From CAYPEL01 sp964409635 (GTDB lineage Bacteria; Pseudomonadota; Gammaproteobacteria; DSM-19610): a DNA stretch of 6,645 bases. Shown here piece by piece: positions 1 through 6,177 of this stretch (positions are counted from its first letter, which is position 1; the number at the start of each line of letters is the position of its first letter). The notes below the pieces were generated by a model that worked only from the letters and a program-made list of their open reading frames with translations, made no database searches and was not told the origin of the DNA. A program made the translations under genes and the position numbers. The stretch is taken from NCBI GenBank assembly GCA_964409635.1, contig CAYPEL010000146.1:1-6645 (forward strand), read 5' to 3'.

Positions 1-15
1 GGTGATTCCAGACTG

Positions 16-1329
16 TCATATTTTACCCTGTTGAGTTGGTTCAACTTGCCCCATGACTACCCCCGCTTGCGAATCATTAAAGATGTCCACATCCAGCTTA
101 TCTTCGGATTTTGCAACGATTGAAGAAACCACCGCATCACCCGAAATATTCACCGCTGTTCTCAGCATATCCATGAGACGATCAACACCAAGGATCAAGC
201 CAATCCCTTCAATCGGCAAACCGACCTGCGCAAACACCATTGAAAGCATCACCAAACCGACACCCGGTACACCGGCAGTGCCAATCGATGCCAACACTGA
301 CATGAGTATCACCGTTAAATAACCGACAATGCCCAGATCCACATTGTATATATTGGCAATAAATACCGTTGCGACGCCTTGCATGATGGCGGTGCCATCC
401 ATATTAATGGTGGCGCCAAAAGGGACGGTAAAAGACCCGACAGAATTATTCACACCAAGGCGTTCGGTAACGGTTCGGAGCGTCACTGGAATGGTTGCAT
501 TAGAACTCGCGGTGCTGAATGCAAACACTTGGGCACTTCTGATCTTCTTCAAAAATATCAGCGGATTTAAACCGGAAAACAGTTTCAATACGATCATTAA
601 GGTGACAAATAAATGTATCGCTAACGCACCCACCAGCACTGCAACATAACCCGCCAGTTGTGCCAACAAATCCAGTCCCAGATTGGCGATGGCTTTTGCG
701 ATGAGCGCAAATACGGCATAGGGCGCAACGGCCATGATGATGGTCACCATTTTCATCATAATTGCATTACCGACTTCTGCCGCTGCAACCGCAGGCCTGG
801 CTTTTTCCCCTGCTAATAACATGCTCACACCAAGCAATATGGCGAAGAAAATGATCGGTAACATGTCGCCATTGGCCATCGCGTTGATAGGATTGCCAGG
901 AATAATATTGATCAAGACTTCAGTCAGTGGCGGCGATTCTTTTCCGGTAAACGTGCTATCACTGACTTGATCCATCCCTTTGCCAATGCCAGAAAGTGCA
1001 GCAATGCTGATCGCCGTTGCAATCGCTATTGCCGTCGTCAACATATACAAGGCGAACGATTTGCCACCGACCCGACCGAGCGTATTGAGATTACCGATGC
1101 CACAGACACCACAGATGAGAGAGAACAGCACCAGCGGCACAACCAGCATTTTCATGGCATTCACAAACATTGTGCCAATCACCTGAAACAGGCCATCCAC
1201 AATGTAGGTGTTAACAAAACTGCCCACTACGTTCAGCCCGGAGAGGTTGATAATAAGTCCGGCAATAATGCCCAAACCCATACCGATGAGCACTTTGAGC
1301 GTCAGGCTGGCTTTTTGATTTCGAATCAT
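16..1329 (-). CDS. Dicarboxylate/amino acid:cation symporter (DAACS, glutamate-transporter fold)
   Basis: This is a complete 437-residue inner-membrane protein of the DAACS (SLC1/GltPh-type) family, which imports acidic amino acids or C4-dicarboxylates with Na+ or H+. The family fold is plain in the sequence: hydrophobic segments throughout, a serine-rich hairpin-1 tip (SSNATIP, residues 275-281), the TM7 cation-binding motif NMDGT (309-313), the hairpin-2 loop GTAGVPG (350-356), and TM8 with D383, D387, R390, T391 and N394. These TM8 residues align at a constant offset of 7 with GltPh D390, D394, R397, T398 and N401. The retained arginine argues for an anionic substrate (glutamate, aspartate or dicarboxylate) rather than a neutral amino acid; the exact substrate cannot be read. 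The ATG start is supported by AAGGA (1338-1342) eight bases upstream. It probably has its own promoter in the 342-bp gap upstream and is functionally unrelated to the surface-protein operon. Family assignment is very secure. Confidence 0.95.
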   Translation of the reverse strand: MIRNQKASLTLKVLIGMGLGIIAGLIINLSGLNVVGSFVNTYIVDGLFQVIGTMFVNAMKMLVVPLVLFSLICGVCGIGNLNTLGRVGGKSFALYMLTTAIAIATAISIAALSGIGKGMDQVSDSTFTGKESPPLTEVLINIIPGNPINAMANGDMLPIIFFAILLGVSMLLAGEKARPAVAAAEVGNAIMMKMVTIIMAVAPYAVFALIAKAIANLGLDLLAQLAGYVAVLVGALAIHLFVTLMIVLKLFSGLNPLIFLKKIRSAQVFAFSTASSNATIPVTLRTVTERLGVNNSVGSFTVPFGATINMDGTAIMQGVATVFIANIYNVDLGIVGYLTVILMSVLASIGTAGVPGVGLVMLSMVFAQVGLPIEGIGLILGVDRLMDMLRTAVNISGDAVVSSIVAKSEDKLDVDIFNDSQAGVVMGQVEPTQQGKI

Positions 1330-1671
1330 TAAATTTATCCTTATTGCGGTCAGGCATTGAGTCTATCACCTAATCTGCTTATCTATCCTTGAACATTAAC
1401 CGATGATAAATTTACCCTTTGGCAGGGTGGTCACTGGCTGTGCACACATAAAGGCGTGTGAGAGACCCACAACCACGCGACCAGGTAAACAGAGGAGGTC
1501 GATATTTCGGGAATAAACAAGGAATCCGGGCTGGAGGGTCAAATTATCAAGGCGAGGCAACTGGAAGCTATTGCTGGGAAATAAAATCTGGCCGCAAAAA
1601 TCATAAAAATTGAATGCTCCTCACTTAGGGACTTTTTTCATGTTCACTTCAAACCACTTCAGGGTTTGTTA
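1330..1671. other. Intergenic gap between the surface-protein operon and the symporter gene
   Basis: This stretch should hold the end of the upstream operon transcript and the promoter of the symporter, but neither can be pinned down. A 6-bp inverted repeat (CAAACC/GGTTTG at 1650-1655 and 1663-1668) lies just past the 424-residue gene; it lacks a following T-run on the minus strand, so it is not a convincing intrinsic terminator. No good sigma-70 -35/-10 pair was found; TATCAT-like and TAAATTTA AT-rich stretches occur near 1402-1414 and 1330-1337. A short inverted repeat, CACAC (1443-1447) with GTGTG (1456-1460), is too weak to name. On the minus strand a stop-free frame of about 75 codons covers 1620-1396, but it has no start with a ribosome binding site and no recognisable motif. 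Confidence 0.6.
1338..1342 (-). promoter_or_regulatory. Ribosome binding site of the symporter gene
   Basis: The minus strand reads AAGGA, eight bases before the ATG at 1329. It supports that start, which also gives the usual short basic N-terminus (MIRNQK) before the first membrane segment. Confidence 0.75.
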
Positions 1672-2946
1672 TCACTCTGCTTGTATGCCGATAGTCCTCC
1701 AGGAACTGCGTGCTATAAAATCCCCTTGGGCATTCATGGCGCTGACACGCCAGCGCAGTTTTCCATCGTCACCGGCTTTAACGAAAGGTGGCAGGGTGTA
1801 GCTGGAAATTCCCGGTTGCACAATTGCCGAGAAAACTGGCCGCCCTGCTGGTTCTACTTCAAGTTTATAAAAATCAGCCTCAGTTACATCCACCCAGCTC
1901 AAATTAACCGGATCGGTACTGGAAATTATTGAATCATCCACCGGTAACATAAGCGCCAGCTTCTGTTGCGCCAGCGCCTGCTCAAGTGATTTCAGGTCTT
2001 TACTGCTGCCTACATAGTAACGCAGCACCGGCATTGGAAACCCAGCCACACCACCACTGAAGACATTACCTGCCAGGGTATTAGAGCTACCCTCTTTATC
2101 TTCGGTTGCTTCGACTCTAAGCAGTATTTTGTAGGGTCCGTCGGCTCGGGTTGGTATCAGTTCAATATCCGGGCCAGGCAGAACAGCTTTCCCGGTCGGT
2201 TGCAGAAAAATATCAAACCGGTTTAACAACTGGTAACGCCTCTGCAAACCACGCCTCTCAGCTGGCAAGCTCGCTTCTGTCAAAAGGTCTTCAAACTCGG
2301 GTTCGAGGTCGCCCGGTTTGACAATTTCCCAACGGCCCTTGAAGCGGCCACTGCCATTGTAGTAAATAGTCGCGCCAATGGCAGGTGGTTTTTGATCGCG
2401 CGCCAGTAGGTAGACCGGACGCCTGCCCTGGTCTGATTCAAAATAGATTTCTACGTTAGTCAATGCCAGTGGGACACGCGCACCACCACCCGCCATCCGG
2501 CAGGTGACCGCAATAAATTCCTCGGCCCCGGCGGCATTAATAAATTTCCGGACATAAAAGAATTGCGACGCCCTGCCGGCGAGCGCATCCTGAAAGGCAC
2601 GCCGTGCAACCGATGCAGGGATGGTCATAATATCTGTGGTATTTGAAAATCCCCCCGTACCACTGGCGCTGGACAAATTATTGCGTACTGGCAGGTGCCC
2701 GAATACGGTTCCAGGCACACAGGGATCCACCGGTGTGGGTGTATTCGCTGGCACAGTGATATCACCACACCAGAAAGCATCCACCGCCGTCTGACCGGCT
2801 GTACCCTGGAATGTCAGAAACACAGTGGTCACTCCGGTACTGCGGACGTTAACGCCATTCGGGTTGACGGCCGTCACAGCGGTTACATTGTGTATCCCAC
2901 CGAATACACCATACAAAATCAATAATACAGCTACACAGTACTTCAT
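1672..2946 (-). CDS. Exported protein with a C-terminal FN3-like domain, function unknown
   Basis: This 424-residue protein has a Sec signal peptide (hydrophobic core about residues 4-18, plausible cleavage after VTA at 21-23). It reads as three parts. Residues 24-165 hold a region with three cysteines (C60, C76, C149), the first two probably able to pair. Residues 165-310 look like a beta-rich segment with GRWEIVKPGD (204-213) and an arginine-rich stretch around 231-237. Residues 335-424 are FN3-like: LSW at 349-351, a tyrosine at 360 followed by a KLEV strand, YTLPP at 383-387, and LRWRVSA at 397-403. FN3 modules commonly mediate protein or glycan contacts outside the cell; no catalytic motif is visible. 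The start follows the barrel gene's stop by 15 bp, with AAGGGA (2957-2962) ten bases upstream and overlapping that stop. It is the last gene of the operon. I do not recognise the family; a role as soluble or surface partner of the barrel protein is an inference from adjacency. Confidence 0.85.
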   Translation of the reverse strand: MKYCVAVLLILYGVFGGIHNVTAVTAVNPNGVNVRSTGVTTVFLTFQGTAGQTAVDAFWCGDITVPANTPTPVDPCVPGTVFGHLPVRNNLSSASGTGGFSNTTDIMTIPASVARRAFQDALAGRASQFFYVRKFINAAGAEEFIAVTCRMAGGGARVPLALTNVEIYFESDQGRRPVYLLARDQKPPAIGATIYYNGSGRFKGRWEIVKPGDLEPEFEDLLTEASLPAERRGLQRRYQLLNRFDIFLQPTGKAVLPGPDIELIPTRADGPYKILLRVEATEDKEGSSNTLAGNVFSGGVAGFPMPVLRYYVGSSKDLKSLEQALAQQKLALMLPVDDSIISSTDPVNLSWVDVTEADFYKLEVEPAGRPVFSAIVQPGISSYTLPPFVKAGDDGKLRWRVSAMNAQGDFIARSSWRTIGIQAE

Positions 2947-2956
2947 ATCGGCCGTT

Positions 2957-2962
2957 TCCCTT
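2957..2962 (-). promoter_or_regulatory. Ribosome binding site of the FN3-like protein gene
   Basis: The minus strand reads AAGGGA ten bases before the ATG at 2946. It shares one base with the stop codon of the barrel gene (2962-2964), so ribosomes finishing the barrel protein could reinitiate here. Confidence 0.6.
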
Positions 2963-5046
2963 TAGAACAAACTCAGGCTCAGACCCGAATTGACTGTCCA
3001 GTTCCGCACGTTGGATCCAAATCCAAACAACCGGTCATCGGAATCATTGTCCTGTAGTGAATAACGAATGAAGGCCTGTCCGGGTAACTTCCTGCCAGGT
3101 CCCGGAATCGAAAAATTCCAGCTGAGTTGCGCATTGGCGGATTGGCTGTTATTTGCCGCAAGATCCTGGCTATCGTCCTGTTTTGTCGAATTATAGCTGC
3201 TGTTTATTGCCCATCGGGGGGTAATGCGCCAGTCTGCATTCACACCCCAGCTCCGTGTTTCACGATCCAGATTCTGCTCCCGGTCAGCGTTCTGTCCAAA
3301 TGAAAAATTCGCCCCCAGATTGATCGAATCCATGGCCTGCACACCGACATTGATATCATGCGTACGGATTTTGAAATCCGCCTTATCCCGGCCGGTCTGA
3401 CGATTGTCCTGGTTGTTTAAAGCTAGCCGGTATCCCAAATTCCAGCGATTGTGTGACCATTGAGCACCAATACCATGGCTAGTATTGATCTGGTCTGGTA
3501 GATGGCTTGTTCCATTAAAGCCGGAATCAGCAAGATCCGGATTGTTCGCGGCAAACTGATGGACGCGATTAAAGTTATACGACAGATTCGGCCACCAGGG
3601 CGAAGGATTATTTTCATCGCCGAATAACGATTGTACGGGCACACTGAGAGAAGCCGTTGTACTTCGCGTTTTGGTTTTCAAAATCGTCGGCACATTATCG
3701 ATATTATCTTCGCTGCGCAGATGCTGGATTTGTAGATTGACCTGCCCTAATTGACCATTCAGGGAAAACTGGTTGGCCTGCTGGTCGGCCTGCGCAAAGG
3801 CACCGACGCTTTTATACAATGGATCCGCCCGGTCATGGGTATAGGTGAACGACAGGGAAGTAAAAAGATTTTCACCCAACTGTTTATTCTGCAGCAAGTC
3901 ATAGCTCAGTTCGAGATGACGGGCAGAATCAATTGACGGCTTGACCTTGACCAGCGTATCGCCCTGCGCAAGCACCGGGTCATTCGGATTCCGGTAGCGG
4001 CTGCGCGCGATGCTGAAGTCACCACGCAGGCGCCCTGACTTAGTGCTGCCACTCAAACGCAGACCAACCCCCCGGTTGGTTTCCGCATCCGGCACCTCAC
4101 CGGCATCAAAATTGAACAACGACTCGACCGATGCATCCATATAGACCAATTCCACCCGCAGCCCTCCCGGCCGCGATTTTAGAAATTCGAAGCCGACCGT
4201 TGCTGCGGAGATATTGTGATCTCGCGTCCTTTGCCCCAGGAAATTCGGATAACCCACGATACGGGTGCCGTTCATGCTGGTCAGCGAGACATCGAAACGG
4301 TCATTTAAACGATACTGCGCCATCAAACCGCGATTGCCAACCCCATTAAGCAATAAAGGATTGTTTCCATAATTAATATGTCCTATGGAAAACCGGGCCC
4401 GTCCTTTCTCTACCTCAAACAAATAATCGCTCAAATCTAATTTGGGTGCGTTATTGCCCTTTTCTCCGAACCTTAATGCTTCCTGACGAACCGACGAGCC
4501 CACCAGATTCAACGTGGAACTGATTTCCAGATCACCCCGCGTGTGCCGCGTTGTAAAACCAGTCTGCAAGGCCAGATCCTGATATTTCTTACGTTCCAGT
4601 ATGCCAGCATCCTCTGAATGGCTCTCATAAAGCTGTCCCTTATTGGTCAGATCCACACGCGGGTTAATCTCGGCTGTCTCGAAGCCGCCGGGTGAACGCA
4701 CCTGCAGAGACAGGCGCGCAAGCTCCTGCCACTGGCCAGTTGGTGTTACCAAAAAAAGTACAACATCGTTTATCCCCTGCGGCAGTGGCAATACATCCGT
4801 ATCAAGCACAAGTTCACCATCCGCACTGGCGCGGATCAGTGAAGTCACATCAGAATTTCCGACAACAAGATACAGATTCCCTTCGTTCGGATCAGGGAGA
4901 CGGTCAACATGCAGGTTGATTGGATCAGAAGGCTTGAGCCATTGCCCTTCGAAATTATTTGATACAACCGTAACACCTCCATAAACAGGCTGAATAAAAG
5001 CCCAAAGAGGGGCAATAAACACCAGCTGAAATATTATCTTTAACAT
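2962..5046 (-). CDS. Outer-membrane beta-barrel protein with N-terminal Ig-like domain
   Basis: This 694-residue protein is predicted to sit in the outer membrane. It has a signal peptide (hydrophobic residues 4-18, likely cleavage after VYG at 21-23), then a compact beta-sandwich-like domain (about 24-117) with a YLVVGNSDVTSL strand-turn element at 59-70 and a PLPQGIND turn at 87-94. From about residue 155 to the end, the sequence alternates polar and hydrophobic or aromatic residues, with Asn/Asp/Gly-rich turns, as expected for a barrel of about 20 or more strands. The last strand ends LSLSLF with phenylalanine at the C-terminus, the classical signal recognised by the BAM complex. There is no TonB box, plug domain or POTRA repeat that I can see, so a TonB-dependent receptor or Omp85 protein is unlikely. 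The start lies 4 bp after the stop of the 93-codon frame and no Shine-Dalgarno sequence is visible, suggesting translational coupling. Its cargo or ligand is unknown. Confidence 0.9.
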   Translation of the reverse strand: MLKIIFQLVFIAPLWAFIQPVYGGVTVVSNNFEGQWLKPSDPINLHVDRLPDPNEGNLYLVVGNSDVTSLIRASADGELVLDTDVLPLPQGINDVVLFLVTPTGQWQELARLSLQVRSPGGFETAEINPRVDLTNKGQLYESHSEDAGILERKKYQDLALQTGFTTRHTRGDLEISSTLNLVGSSVRQEALRFGEKGNNAPKLDLSDYLFEVEKGRARFSIGHINYGNNPLLLNGVGNRGLMAQYRLNDRFDVSLTSMNGTRIVGYPNFLGQRTRDHNISAATVGFEFLKSRPGGLRVELVYMDASVESLFNFDAGEVPDAETNRGVGLRLSGSTKSGRLRGDFSIARSRYRNPNDPVLAQGDTLVKVKPSIDSARHLELSYDLLQNKQLGENLFTSLSFTYTHDRADPLYKSVGAFAQADQQANQFSLNGQLGQVNLQIQHLRSEDNIDNVPTILKTKTRSTTASLSVPVQSLFGDENNPSPWWPNLSYNFNRVHQFAANNPDLADSGFNGTSHLPDQINTSHGIGAQWSHNRWNLGYRLALNNQDNRQTGRDKADFKIRTHDINVGVQAMDSINLGANFSFGQNADREQNLDRETRSWGVNADWRITPRWAINSSYNSTKQDDSQDLAANNSQSANAQLSWNFSIPGPGRKLPGQAFIRYSLQDNDSDDRLFGFGSNVRNWTVNSGLSLSLF

Positions 5047-5050
5047 GCGT

Positions 5051-5332
5051 TTATACAGGAATCGTCAGTTCCGTTTCGATTAGAGGCTCATAGCCTATCC
5101 ATTGGGATTCATTCATACGACTAACCAAAAGTTGAGTCCTAATGAATCTATTGCAGTGATCTAATACACAAGAACAGTTACGATCTATGCCGAATAAATT
5201 GTTGGCATTTAGTGATTTCCATATGGTTAGCTCGAGTCGGTAGATTGGCCAGATGAAGAACACCGTGACCAGGATACAACCTGAAAAAACTACCTCGAAA
5301 CAGTTAAAACAGCCTGCCAATTTATGGCGCAT
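5051..5332 (-). CDS. Small cysteine-rich membrane or exported protein, hypothetical
   Basis: This is a 93-residue frame I do not recognise. Evidence that it is translated: GGAGGAG (5340-5346) lies seven bases before its ATG, its start overlaps the preceding stop as TAATG, and its own stop lies 4 bp before the barrel gene, which lacks a ribosome binding site. The protein has a short basic N-terminus, one hydrophobic segment (about residues 12-30), and six cysteines (8, 11, 19, 53, 55, 60), the last three close together in the part that would face the periplasm if the segment is a signal anchor. By hand count G+C is about 41 per cent, lower than its neighbours appear, and ATA, CTA and AGG codons are present. 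This could mean acquired DNA, a fast-evolving small protein, or a decaying remnant that is only translated to couple the barrel gene. Existence as a functional protein is uncertain. Confidence 0.5.
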   Translation of the reverse strand: MRHKLAGCFNCFEVVFSGCILVTVFFIWPIYRLELTIWKSLNANNLFGIDRNCSCVLDHCNRFIRTQLLVSRMNESQWIGYEPLIETELTIPV

Positions 5333-5339
5333 TACCTGG

Positions 5340-5346
5340 CTCCTCC
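5340..5346 (-). promoter_or_regulatory. Ribosome binding site of the 93-codon frame
   Basis: GGAGGAG on the minus strand, seven bases before the ATG at 5332. It lies inside the 3' end of the short interrupted frame (encoding its FGGAR residues) and is one of the main reasons to take the 93-codon frame seriously. Confidence 0.6.
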
Positions 5347-5427
5347 AAAATGCTGGACGGATCGGTGGCTGCCTGTCTGGGTAGCACTATGAGGCGGGGC
5401 GATCATGAAGCTGATAGCTAGGGCAGC

Positions 5428-5457
5428 GAATACTGCTGCCTAGAATACTGCTGCTAA
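5428..5457 (-). repeat. 15-bp tandem duplication carrying an in-frame TAG
   Basis: On the minus strand the codons TTA-GCA-GCA-GTA-TTC (5457-5443) are followed directly by TAG-GCA-GCA-GTA-TTC (5442-5428). The 12 bases GCAGCAGTATTC are identical in both copies; only the first codon differs (TTA versus TAG). The duplication preserves frame and lengthens the hydrophobic core of a signal-like peptide; the stop codon lies exactly at the repeat junction. Confidence 0.9.
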
Positions 5458-5484
5458 TTTAGTTGAAATGCATGTCATGGGTTG

Positions 5485-5491
5485 CTCCTCC
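5485..5491 (-). promoter_or_regulatory. Strong ribosome binding site of the interrupted short frame
   Basis: GGAGGAG on the minus strand with a six-base spacer to the ATG at 5478. It is close to ideal, which is unexpected in front of a frame that stops after 12 codons, and suggests the frame was, or is, genuinely translated. Confidence 0.65.
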
Positions 5492-5512
5492 ATCTGCCCG
5501 GGTTTCGGTGCA

Positions 5513-6124
5513 TCACGGTTTACTTGCTTTACCGGGCATCGGCTTTTTGTCTGTAAGAGACTTCGGCGGTGGCCGGGGTGAAACCGGGTAGCGGCCCGGG
5601 TCACGCATTGGCTCCCGAACCTGCTCCAGATCCCGAAAATTAGGTGTTTTTCCTTGCGGTAACCTTGTATGTGCCTTTGTTACAGAAATGGCGATTGCAT
5701 TAGAACAGTTGTTCGAGGTATTGGTTTCACCATCGACGGCATCCACACACACGCCGTAGTGATAGATTCCTTCATTTGGCAAGGCGCGCGTTGAAAGTGA
5801 ACGTCTGAATTCTGTTTCTATTGAGCTTTGCAATTGAGGCTCAATATCGGCACGCCCGTTGATCGACGGCACTGATACTGAATCAACCGTTAAATCATGC
5901 GGGGTGATTTGTGCATCGCCCGAGCGTTTCAGTTTCATGGTGGTCGCTCCGGATGCGCCGTGTCCATAGTTATCGGCAATCCCGGTAATGGTAATTGTAT
6001 GGCGGCTAAAAACGTTAGCATTGCCCGTAAGACCCTGTGCAATCATATCGGGGCCATCTGCCATCGCCTGCCATGAAATAAACACGGCGTGTAATGCCAG
6101 AGAAATGGACGAGCGTTTTTTCAT
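5513..6124 (-). CDS. Secreted CARDB-like protein with proline-rich basic tail
   Basis: This is a 203-residue exported protein. The signal peptide is clear: KKR, a hydrophobic stretch to about residue 19, and an AMA cleavage site before DGPD (20-26). The mature part is one CARDB/Ig-like beta-sandwich (about 25-150): a proline-aspartate at its start, ITITGIADNYGHGASG (44-59) matching the family's 'xxVxNxGxGxSG' strand and turn, then YHYGVCVDAV (121-130) and TSNNCSNAIAISV (136-148), where NN-C and the Cys126/Cys140 pair are typical of secreted members. Residues 152-203 form a disordered-looking tail with about 12 prolines and 12 Lys/Arg. CARDB domains are cell-surface adhesion-type modules; no enzyme motif is present. 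I chose ATG 6124 because GGAG lies six bases upstream and it places the signal peptide at the N-terminus; a GTG at 6181 overlapping the upstream stop would add 19 residues before it. The gene sits second in the visible operon. Confidence 0.85.
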   Translation of the reverse strand: MKKRSSISLALHAVFISWQAMADGPDMIAQGLTGNANVFSRHTITITGIADNYGHGASGATTMKLKRSGDAQITPHDLTVDSVSVPSINGRADIEPQLQSSIETEFRRSLSTRALPNEGIYHYGVCVDAVDGETNTSNNCSNAIAISVTKAHTRLPQGKTPNFRDLEQVREPMRDPGRYPVSPRPPPKSLTDKKPMPGKASKP

Positions 6125-6130
6125 TTTGTA

Positions 6131-6134
6131 CTCC
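6131..6134 (-). promoter_or_regulatory. Ribosome binding site deciding the start of the CARDB-like gene
   Basis: GGAG on the minus strand, six bases before ATG 6124. It favours this start over GTG 6181, ATG 6178 and ATG 6136, which would bury the signal peptide behind extra residues. Confidence 0.6.
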
Positions 6135-6177
6135 ATAGCAGTGAAGCTCTTCCGTTGAGGAGGCAACATGTAGTGCA

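Larger units (their letters stand above)
5332..5478 (-). pseudogene. Short signal-peptide-like reading frame interrupted by an amber codon
   Basis: From an ATG at 5478 with GGAGGAG six bases upstream, the frame reads 12 codons (MTCISTKLAAVF), meets TAG at 5440-5442, then continues open for 35 codons (starting AAVFAALAISF) to TAA at 5332-5334, which overlaps the next ATG. Ignoring the TAG, the peptide looks like a signal sequence: a lysine at residue 7, a long Ala/Leu/Val/Phe core, then a short polar tail (SHRSVQHFGGAR). The TAG sits where a leucine codon would be in a duplicated LAAVF unit, so a TTG or TTA to TAG change after the duplication is a simple explanation. It may be a broken small secreted-peptide gene, a leader peptide whose early stop is functional, or a sequencing error. 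No family is recognised. Confidence 0.45.

Noticed and set aside
967..1332. A 121-codon plus-strand open frame.
   Set aside because: It lies wholly within the strongly supported symporter gene on the other strand and has a low-complexity His/Asn/Thr-rich translation typical of an antisense shadow.
1457..1472. CRP-like half sites (TGTGA followed by CACAA).
   Set aside because: The second half is shifted by one base from the TGTGA-N6-TCACA consensus, and no promoter could be placed beside it.
1396..1620. A stop-free minus-strand frame of about 75 codons in the gap before the symporter gene, preceded in frame by a six-codon ATG frame ending in TGA.
   Set aside because: No start codon with a ribosome binding site, no recognisable motif, and an open stretch of this length is not surprising across six frames in this base composition.
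1650..1668. Inverted repeat CAAACC/GGTTTG just after the 424-residue gene, as a possible terminator.
   Set aside because: The stem is only 6 bp with few G-C pairs and no T-run follows it on the minus strand.
4643..4984. A 113-codon plus-strand frame inside the barrel gene.
   Set aside because: Antisense shadow of the N-terminal part of the barrel gene, with no ribosome binding site or recognisable domain.
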